From: Anagrus nilaparvatae
Lineage: Eukaryota; Arthropoda; Insecta; Hymenoptera; Mymaridae
NCBI GenBank assembly: GCA_022575985.1
Contig: JAKSXM010000007.1
Span: 27,840,501 to 27,904,500 of the forward strand
DNA: 64,000 nt
Direction of reading: 5' to 3'
The position numbers were made by a program, and so were the translations under genes. Numbering within the stretch: position 1 is the first letter of the stretch; each line of letters starts with the position of its first letter. The notes under the pieces are model-generated. The model did not search any database. It had not been told where the DNA came from and saw only the letters and a list, made by a program, of their open reading frames with translations. Shown here piece after piece: positions 56,108-64,000 of this stretch.

Positions 56108-59100
56108 GTTTCCTCAAAGAGGAACCATTGTGTTAGGTCAAAATTTGATTTTCTATTTTTTGGCATATAAGCACGTTTTGGGACCCCAGGAAGCTAAAAA
56201 ACCTGTTTTTAAAAAAAGTCTGTATGTGTGTGTGTGTGTGTGTGTGTACGTATGTATGTAATCGGTGATATTTCACAAATATTATGGAATTAAGAGCTAA
56301 TTTTTTTTTCAAAAATTTTTTCACCAAAAAAGCTCGAGGTACTTTTTTTTTTTTGATTTGGATGTAATACCTCATTTATTTCCACGAAAGTACTTATATT
56401 TGAAAGTATGGTTTTTACTTGATATCTCGAATAGGATACTTAATTTTCTGAAAATTTTTTTTCTAAAATTTTTTTCACAAAAAAATACAAAAAATACTAA
56501 TTTTTTTTTTCTTTTTGGACGTAGTACCTAATTTATTTCCATGGAAGTACTAGTATTAAGAACCTTGTTTATTGTTATTTTTTGGATCTGATACTTAATT
56601 TTTTCAAAATTTTTTTTGTCAAAATTAAAAAAAAAGAAAAATAAAAAAAAATTCAATATTTTTTTTTTTTTGGTGTAATACCTCATTTAATTCTATGAAA
56701 GTACTAATATCTGAAAATATTGTAACTAGTGATATTTCAAAACCATTATCGAATTAAGACCTAATTTTTTTATCAACAAATCTCAACCCCCCCTTTTTTT
56801 TTTAATTTGGATGTAATACCTCATTTATTTCCATGAAAGTACTTATATTTGAAAGTATAGTTTTCAAATGATATCTCGAATCGGATACTTAATTTTCTGA
56901 AAATTTTTTTCTAAAATTTTTTTCACAAAAAAATACAAAAAATTCCAATTTTTTTTTCTTTTTGGACTTAGTACTTAATTTATTTTCATGGAAGTACTAG
57001 TTTTAAGAACCTTGTTTATTGTAATTTTTTGGATCTGATACTTAATTTTTTCAAAATTTTTTTTGTCAAAATTAAAAAAAAAGAAAAATAAATACCCTTC
57101 CAACTAGCTGGCACTGAGGTTCCTCAAACAATGGGCTGTAATCTTAATTTACAACAAATATTATTGATTACAACCATGCAATTATACATACATTTTTCGT
57201 TTTTAGTAGCTGGTAAAGTAGATTATTAAGATCATTTTGTTATTAAAGTGAAAATTCTAGCGTCCATGGATTGGTCGCCCCGGCGTTAATGGATTTTAAA
57301 TCATTTTTGCATAATTAAAAAGAGACAAATATAAAAAAAGCTAATTTTATTTTTTTTTATAAAAGAAATGGTTGGTAACGATGCGAAAATTACAAATATT
57401 CGCTCAATTATTATAAAAAGATAGGAGTTTTTACCAGAATTTATAATAATTTCTTATAATTTATTTTCTCAGAGTACTTCTTGCATTTGACCAATCTTCC
57501 ACAACAATGATGATAATAATAATAATAATAATATTTTGTAATAAAAAAAATAACCTCATTAATTGCTTCAAGATTTTACCATTATTTATATTATTTCTAT
57601 TAATCACAAAATAATAAATTATTTAATTCTATAAATTGTTTGATTCTTTAAAAAATGCCAATATAACTTTTAAATCTTAATTTTAAAATGCAAACATAAC
57701 CATTTAATATTTTTAGGCTGTTTATTATTGTTTATAATTTCATTAACCTGCATACATAAATAAACATAGCAACGAACAAAATAATCCGAGGATGTCAAAA
57801 AGAGGCAAGATTTCCATCATTCTTTCTTGTGTGTTATAATTTATATCAAAATAAATAAAAATTGTGATCGGATACAAAAAATCACTATAAACTAAATTTC
57901 TAAAACTTGTACTCTCATTAAAATAAATTAGATATGTCCAAAACGAAAAATAAATTTGGTGTTTTATGTATTTTTTTGTGACGAAGATTATTGAAAAAAA
58001 AATTTTCAAAAAACTAATTATCAGATTCAAGATATCGAGTAAAAACCATACTTTCAAATATAAGTACTTTCATGGAAATGTATGAGGTATTACATTCAAA
58101 AAAAAAAAAAAAAAAGTATTTTGAGATTTTTTTTTTAAAAAATTTTTGGAAAAAAAAGTTAGGTATTCGTTTGATAATTGTTTTGGAATATCACAGGTTA
58201 CAATATTTTAAAATATTAGTACTTTATTAGAATTAAAAGAGGTATTACACCAAAAAAATATTGCAATTTTTTTTATTTTTCTTTTTTTTTAATTTAGAGA
58301 ATAAAAATTTTGAAAAAATTAAGTATCGATTCTAAAAACTTACTGTAAACGAGGTTCTTAAAACTAGTACTTCCATGGAAATAAATTAGGTACTACGTCC
58401 AAAAAGAAAAAAAAATTAGTATTTTTTGTATTTTTTTGTGAAAAAAATTTTAGGAAAAAAATTTTCAAAAAATTAAGTATCAGATTGGAGATATCAAGTA
58501 AAAACCATACTTTCAAATATAAGTACTTTCATGGAAATAAATGAGGTATTACATCCAAAATAAAAAAAAAAGGGGGGGTTTGAGATTTTTTGATAAAAAA
58601 ATGTTTGGAAAAAAAATTAGGTCTTAATTCGATAATGGTTTTGAAGTATCAGTAGTTACAATATTTTCAGATATTAGTACTTTCATAGAAATAAATGAGG
58701 TATTACACCAAAAAAAAAAAAATATTGAATTTTTTTTTATTTTTCTTTTTTTTTAATTTTGACAAAAAAAATTTTGAAAAAATTAAGTATCAGATCCAAA
58801 AAATAACAATAAACAAGGTTCTTAATACTAGTACTTCCATGGAAATAAATTAGGTACTACGTCCAAAAAGAAAAAAAAAATTAGTATTTTTTGTATTTTT
58901 TTGTGAAAAAAATTTTAGAAAAAAAATTTTCAGAAAATTAAGTATCCTATTCGAGATATCATGTAAAAACCATACTTTCAAATATAAGTACTTTCGTGGA
59001 AATAAATGAGGTATTACATCCAAATCAAAAATAAAAAAAGTACCTCGAGCATTTTTGGTGAAAAAATTTTTGAAAAAAAAATTAGCTCTTAATTCCATAA

Positions 59101-59270
59101 TATTTGTGAAATATCACCGATTACATACATAAGTACACACACACACACACACATACAGACTTTTTTTAAAAACAGGTTTTTTAGCTTCCTGGGGTCCCAA
59201 AACGTGCTTATATGCCAAAAAATAGAAAATCAAATTTTGACCTGACACAATGGTTCCTCTTTGAGGAACC
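56108..59270. mobile_element. M-family element with about 1-kb TIRs and microsatellites
   Basis: The left end (56108-57088) and right end (58271-59270) are inverted copies. Each starts with the GGTTCCTC palindrome, then TTGTGT-AGGTCAAAATTTG, CACGTTTTGGGACCCCAGGA, a GT/CA microsatellite, TAATCGGTGATATTTCAC and arrays of TACTTCCATGGAAATAAAT units with poly-A/T runs. The centre (57089-58270) matches 16535-17850. No protein-coding gene; ORFs such as 57743-58057 recur only because the DNA does (compare 17476-17793). Confidence 0.75.
57505..57534. repeat. (ATA)n microsatellite
   Basis: ATAATAATA repeats inside a short stretch absent from the paralogous M1 block. Confidence 0.85.
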
Positions 59271-59328
59271 AAAAAAAAAGGGGGGGGGGTTGAGATTTTT
59301 TGATAAAAAAATGTTTGAAAAAAAAATT

Positions 59329-59612
59329 GTGATGTGTCATATATTGGTGAAACTGAACGTAGAATTTTTAAACGGATGGAGGGCCATTTGAAAGACATCA
59401 AGAAAAAGTTAGATAAACCAAAACCTAATCATTGCAAACTGTTGCATAATATGGATTTTAACAATATCGTGATATTAGACACGGAACCAGATTTTAGAAC
59501 AAGAAAATTTTCGGAAGCGGTGTATATCAATAAATTTAATAATACGATAAATGAAAATGAGAATGCCGGGTCGTTTAATTCTATATACAAAAATGTCATA
59601 GTCCCACGTTAA
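59329..59612 (+). pseudogene. Penelope-like retroelement GIY-YIG endonuclease fragment
   Basis: The frame starts CDVSYIGETERRIFKRMEGH (from just before the first Met) and ends at TAA after VIVPR. The YIGET-R-x6-R-x3-H core followed by hydrophobic strands and a late SEAVYINK segment is the C-terminal GIY-YIG endonuclease of Penelope-like elements, which nicks the target for reverse transcription. The GIY half of the motif and all of the RT are missing because the fragment starts at 59327. The frame is otherwise open, about 95 residues. Confidence 0.72.
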
Positions 59613-59879
59613 TAAATATTCAAATACATTTGATACGTATATTAAAGAAATGTGATGAAAAACATATGGCTATTTAATGTATTTATAAAGATTTTTTAAA
59701 AAATTTTTTTTTTAAAATAAAAAATAATTAGTTTCATGTCGGCAGCACCCAGTGTCGCATAGCTCAAAAAAAAAAGTATTTTTATGTAAGTTTAACACAT
59801 TGTTAATATAAAAATGTTTTTAAATTCTCATATTGTACGTTAGTAATTAAGAAAAAATTATATAATTTTTGTATTCAGA

Positions 59880-59921
59880 TCACCTGAAGAGGCCAACGGA
59901 TTTGTTGGTGAAATATTGTGA
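59880..59921 (+). ncRNA. Hammerhead-ribozyme-like motif
   Basis: The order is TCAC, CTGAAGA (59884-59890, fits CUGANGA), a CCAAC/GTTGG stem, GAAA (59910-59913), four bases, then GTGA that can pair with TCAC. Penelope-like elements are known to carry minimal hammerheads with tiny helix III. Helix II has a bulge next to the core, so activity is uncertain. Confidence 0.4.
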
Positions 59922-60552
59922 AATAAAAAAATTGTTACACATCAAATTAATTTGTATTGTTTTAATTATTTTAAATAATTTGAAACAATAAAAAATTAAG
60001 TTCAGCTCCAATTCTGGCCAATAAAATATTATTTTTACTTTTTTAATTCGATAATGGTTTTGAAATATCACTAGTTAAAATATTTTCAGATATTAGTACT
60101 TTCATAGAATTAAATGAGGTATTACACCAAAAAAAAAAAAAAATATTGCAGTTTTTTTTATTTTTCTTTTTTTTTAATTTTGACAAAAAAAATTTTGAAA
60201 AAATTAAGTATCAGATCCAAAAAATAACAATAAACAAGGTTCTTAAAACTAGTACTTCCATGGAAATAAATTAGGGACTACGTCCAAAAAGAAAAAAAAA
60301 AATAGTATTTTTTGTATTTTTTTGTGAATAAAATTTTAGAAAAAAAATTTTCAGAAAATTAAGTATCCGATTCGAGATATCATGTAAAAACCATACTTTC
60401 AAATATAAGTACTTTCATGGAAATAAATGAGGTATTCCATCCAAATCAAAAAAAAAAAAAGTACCTCGAGATTTTTTGGTGAAAAAATTTTTGAAAAAAA
60501 AATTAGGTCTTAATTCCATAATATTTGTGAAATATCACCGATTACATACATA

Positions 60553-60591
<39 letters not shown>

Positions 60592-60742
60592 TCAGACTTT
60601 TTTTAAAAACAGGTTTTTTAGCTTCCTGGGGTCCCAAAACGTGCTTATATGCCAAAAAATAGAAAATCAAATTTTGACCTAACACAATGGTTCCTCTTTG
60701 AGGAACCAAAAAAACTGTATTTTGGTTATTTAATAATATTTT

Positions 60743-60855
60743 GGTTCCTCAAAGAGGAACCATTGTGTTAGGTCAAAATTTGATTTTCTATTTTTTGGCA
60801 TATAAGCACGTTTTGGGACCCCAGGAAGCTAAAAAATCTGTTTTTAAAAAAAGTC

Positions 60856-60927
<72 letters not shown>

Positions 60928-61396
60928 ATCGGTGATATTTCACAAATATTATGGAATTAAGACCTAATTTTTTTTTCAAAAATTTTTTTACCAAAAATGC
61001 TCGAGGTACTTTTTTTTTTTTTTGATTTGGATGTAATACCTCATTTATTTCCATGAAAGTACTTATATTTGAAAGTATGGTTTTTACATGATATCTCGAA
61101 TCGGATACTTAATTTTCTGAAAATTTTTTTTCTAAAATTTTTTTCACAAAAAAATACAAAAAATACCAATTTTTTTTTTCTTTTTGGACTTAGTACCTAA
61201 TTTATTTTCATGGAAGTACTAGTTTTAAGAACCTTGTTTATTGTAATTTTTTGGATCTGATACTTAATTTTTTCAAAATTTTTTTTGTCAATTTAAAAAA
61301 AAAAAAAAAATAAAAAAAACTGCAATATTTTTTTTTATTTTGGATGTAATACCTCATTTATTTCCATGAAAGTACTTATACTTGAAAGTATGGTTT
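60743..61396. repeat. M-family end copy, inverted relative to previous
   Basis: It starts with the palindrome at 60743, carries the longest GT microsatellite (60857-60918) and the ACTTCCATG-type arrays, and stops at GTATGGTTTTT (about 61396). ORFs reading VCVCVC are translations of the microsatellite. Confidence 0.8.
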
Positions 61397-61707
61397 TTGA
61401 ACTTTAAACATGCATCACTCGCTTGATTTTCATCGTAAAATAATAATTTTTTTTTTTAAATCGATTAATTTTTCCCTAGCAATTCATTTCTTTAAGAAAA
61501 AAATCATTTTTATTGATCAAATTTCAATTTTTAGGTCAAAAACTGTATTAAGTAAATCTTGCTACTTACAGTTTTCAAAGGCTTTTGACCTTTTGACCTC
61601 AGATCGCTGTTTATCATCTCGGATGTTAATTTACGTGCGATCTAGACCATTCTTTTTTTTTCTCCCTTGGTTAAAAAATGTACTATTAATAATATTATTT
61701 ACTTTTT
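61397..61707. other. No gene recognised
   Basis: AT-rich unique DNA; a 101-aa ORF at 61410-61715 has no recognisable motif. Confidence 0.4.
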
Positions 61708-62880
61708 ATATGTAATTGCGATAAAAATTTATTTTCTATATTTATATTGTTTATTTAGATAAAATTTAGATATTATTTCATTATTATTATTGAATATATA
61801 CGCAGTAGGGTGTTTCTTATTTCCCAAACTGCCCGTAGAGAAAAATACTGGCTCGAATATGATACTTCAGGTCATAAAACTATTATCAAAAAAAAAATTT
61901 TTTATAAACAACTTGATGTAGTGTGCCGATTTGCAAATGAAAATCGGTAAAAAGGTTTTAAAAACGTTTTAGAAAGCTTTTAGAAACCTTCCCAAAAACT
62001 TTTTACTACTAAAAGCTTCTTAAAGCGTGTTAAAAGCAAAATATCTATAAAAAACTGTAAATAATAACATAAAAGGTTATTTTTAGGTATTTTGACCATT
62101 TACAGAATCCCCGTTTCATTGCCTCGTCACTAAAAGAAGAAATATGCATTTTTGCAAAAAATCAACGAATAAAACAGTTAAATTGCAATTTTCATGAATA
62201 TTTGCTTTTTAAATGACCATAAGTTTTAAATTAGGTTCAGATATCATAAAATATGTAATAATTTACAATTTTTTAAAGATATTTTCTCATTAATACGCTT
62301 TTAGAACTTTTTAGTAGTAAAAAGTTTTTGGGAAGGTTTCTAAAAGCTTTCTAAAACGTTTTTAAAACCTTTTTACCGATTTTCATTTGCAAATCGGCAC
62401 ACTACATCAAGTTGTTTATAAAAAATTTTTTTTTTGATAATAGTTTTATGACCTGAAGTATCATATTCGAGCCAGTATTTTTCTCTACGGGCAGTTTGGG
62501 AAATAAGAAACACCCTAATACGCAGGTATAGTAAGCTTATAATATTAAAAACGGAAAATAACGGTTAATATGGTTTATTACAAACGCAAATGAGCTCCTG
62601 AAGCTATATTTAGTCGTACCTGGCTGTAAAATAAATAATTTTTATTTTACTACAAATTGTAGTAATTTTACTAAACTTGTAGTAATATTACTATATTTGT
62701 AGTAATATTACTACACTTGTAGTAATATTACTACGAAATCGTAAAATTACTACTAGTAGTAAAATTAAAATTAAATTACTACAAATTGTAGTAATTTTAC
62801 TATTTTTGTAGTAATATTACTAATCTGTAGTAATATTACTACATGCTGGTAATATTGTGTTCATTATTTTTTACTGTGTA
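61708..62880. repeat. Palindrome-rich dispersed repeat, copy 2, split by MITE
   Basis: Same as 22274-22719 except for a 712-bp insertion (61806-62517) and a small AAATT insertion in the palindrome array near 62766. Identity is very high. Confidence 0.8.
61806..62517. mobile_element. hAT-like MITE, 712 bp, perfect 8-bp TSD
   Basis: Ends TAGGGTGTTTCTTATTTCC and its complement, with inverted arms of more than 200 bp. Flanked by ATACGCAG on both sides (61798-61805 and 62518-62525). The uninterrupted target is seen at about 22372 in the paralogous repeat. The TSD pattern resembles that of the 6589-14216 MITE (ATATACAG) and the tips are related (TAGGGTG, TAGAGTG). Confidence 0.9.
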
Positions 62881-63232
62881 GTCAATTAAATTCTAATAAA
62901 CATAGCTTAAGTTGGTTATATAAATTAAAAAAATGGCTGTCAAATGGTGTAATTATTTAAAGAAGTAATCCACTATTATCAATTTAATTAAATGCATTAA
63001 CTACAATACCTTTAAAAAAAAAAAGCAATAACACAAATATGAAAATTATAACATAATCTATTATAAAATTAAATTATCTAATTATTTATTGTAATTCTAA
63101 TAATATTATATATTTATGTATATTTTATTGACCAAAGGTCCATGTACAGACGTTTAAGTCTCTATGGGATTGTGATTATTTCACAATTTGTTAAATACAC
63201 CTTACATTATAAATAAATAAATAATAAATAAA
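62881..63232. other. AT-rich DNA ending in a LINE-like 3' tail
   Basis: The block ACCAAAGGTCCATGTACAGA to TTTAAGTCTCTATGGGATTG followed by (AAATA)n at 63211-63232 looks like a LINE 3' end with a simple-repeat tail. No coding part is attached. Confidence 0.35.
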
Positions 63233-64000
63233 TATTCGCATTTTGAGCACTCAGATTCGCACCATACGGGTTTTTTGGGTCGCTGATCAATAATTTCGAC
63301 TTCTTTTTCATAAAAAATTAAAATTTCACCCCTAAATTGGTTAAAACTACCCCCGAAAACGGGGTGTTTTTGCTATTTTCGTACTTTTAGCATCGAGTAT
63401 ATGCCCAAATAGGTTTTTTGGGTCACTAATTAAGAATTTCGACTCCTTTTTCATAAATAATTAATATTTCACCCTTAAAATAGCTAAAAATACCCCTAAT
63501 ATCCTGGACGCTCACAGTGCGAAAATAACAAAAACACCCCATTTAGGGGTAGTTTTAGCTGCTTTAAGGATGAAATTTTAATTATTTATTAAAACGGAGT
63601 CGAAATTCTTGATAAGCGACCCAATAAACGTATAATAACGTACTTTGGACGTTCAAAGTGCAAAAATAGCAAAGACACCCCTTTCAGGGGTAGTTCTAGC
63701 TATTGTAAGGGTGAAATATTAATTATTTATTAAAAATGAGTCTAAATTCTTGATTAGCGACCCAAAAAACCCGTATAATGCAAATCTGAGTGCTCAAAAT
63801 GCGAATATATAAAAAAAACTTCTTTTTGGGGGTAGTTCAAGGGTAGTTTTTGCAAATTTAAGGGTGAAGTCCCAATTTCTCTGCCAAATTACCCCAAATT
63901 TCGTGTTCAGCGACCCAAAAAACATATAGTAGAGCAAATCTAGATTTCGCAAGTGATAATACAACTAAACCCGTATTTTGACTGAAGTACCACCCCTATC
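63233..64000. mobile_element. 1-kb foldback family, copy 3, cut by window end
   Basis: Colinear with 53088-53865 (CATACGGGTTTTTTGGGTCG onward). The first 200 bp of the family are missing, and the element joins the (AAATA)n tail directly. Confidence 0.8.

Larger units (their letters stand above)
59327..60046 (+). mobile_element. 5'-truncated Penelope-like element insertion
   Basis: It lies between two parts of an M-family repeat that are continuous at 58605-58635, so about 720 bp were inserted. It contains the GIY-YIG frame, an AT-rich 3' region, a hammerhead-like motif (59880-59921) and ends near AATAAAATATTATTTTTACT. Confidence 0.68.
59271..60707. repeat. M-family partial copy interrupted by a Penelope-like fragment
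   Basis: M-repeat sequence at 59271-59326 resumes at about 60046 (AATTCGATAATGGTTTTGAA), matching continuous sequence at 58571-58660. The copy ends with a CA microsatellite (60556-60591) and the terminal palindrome (60689-60707). Confidence 0.75.

Noticed and set aside
60741..60935. ORFs with Val-Cys runs
   Set aside because: They are translations of the GT microsatellite.
61410..61715. 101-aa ORF as gene
   Set aside because: No domain, no splice or promoter context; AT-rich chance frame that runs into a repeat.

Overview
The window is strongly AT-rich eukaryotic DNA, most likely from an insect and plausibly a parasitoid hymenopteran. This rests on split genes with GT-AG introns, R1-like and Jockey/CR1-like LINEs, a Penelope-like fragment, a Helitron, many hAT-like MITEs, and secreted single-Kunitz proteins of the kind abundant in venom and saliva. 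Species cannot be read from the sequence. No prokaryotic gene organisation, rRNA or CRISPR array was seen.

Layout. (1) 1-34,986 is dominated by a giant imperfect inverted repeat, left arm 3,261-16,534 and right arm 27,744-34,986. Near the outer end of each arm lies a two-exon gene for a secreted Kunitz protein, on the minus strand at left and the plus strand at right. A third Kunitz exon at 113-282 lies in a direct duplication of the left outer end. The reactive-site P1 residue differs in the three copies (K, R, T) while the scaffold is nearly constant. The arms share nested elements: a hAT-type remnant with a BED-like finger, a 1.4-kb foldback MITE and a small GC-rich palindromic MITE. The left arm alone carries a 6,222-bp Helitron with two internal tandem arrays, and the right arm keeps its exact empty A|T target site.

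(2) 16,535-27,743, the spacer, holds a 5'-truncated LINE with poly(A), two copies of a second LINE facing tail to tail with a palindrome-rich repeat between them, and full ORF1 plus ORF2 of that second LINE. Its ORF1 and ORF2 overlap as TAATG.

(3) 34,987-40,543 contains several TIR elements, a 333-bp tandem repeat and the 3' half of an R1-like LINE on the minus strand. (4) 40,544-50,430 is a decayed roughly 10-kb DNA transposon on the plus strand. It has split exons for a SAM-like accessory protein and a TNP2/EnSpm-like transposase. It appears to sit inside the R1-like LINE, whose 5' half lies at 50,430-52,860.

(5) 52,890-64,000 is almost purely repeats: a 1-kb foldback family, a 1.7-kb TIR element, a 3.2-kb element with 1-kb TIRs containing GT microsatellites, a Penelope-like GIY-YIG fragment with a hammerhead-like motif, and a palindrome-rich repeat split by a 712-bp MITE with a perfect 8-bp target duplication.

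Together the only convincing host genes are the Kunitz genes. The rest is a nested transposon landscape in which several insertions can be proved from empty sites in paralogous copies inside the same window.
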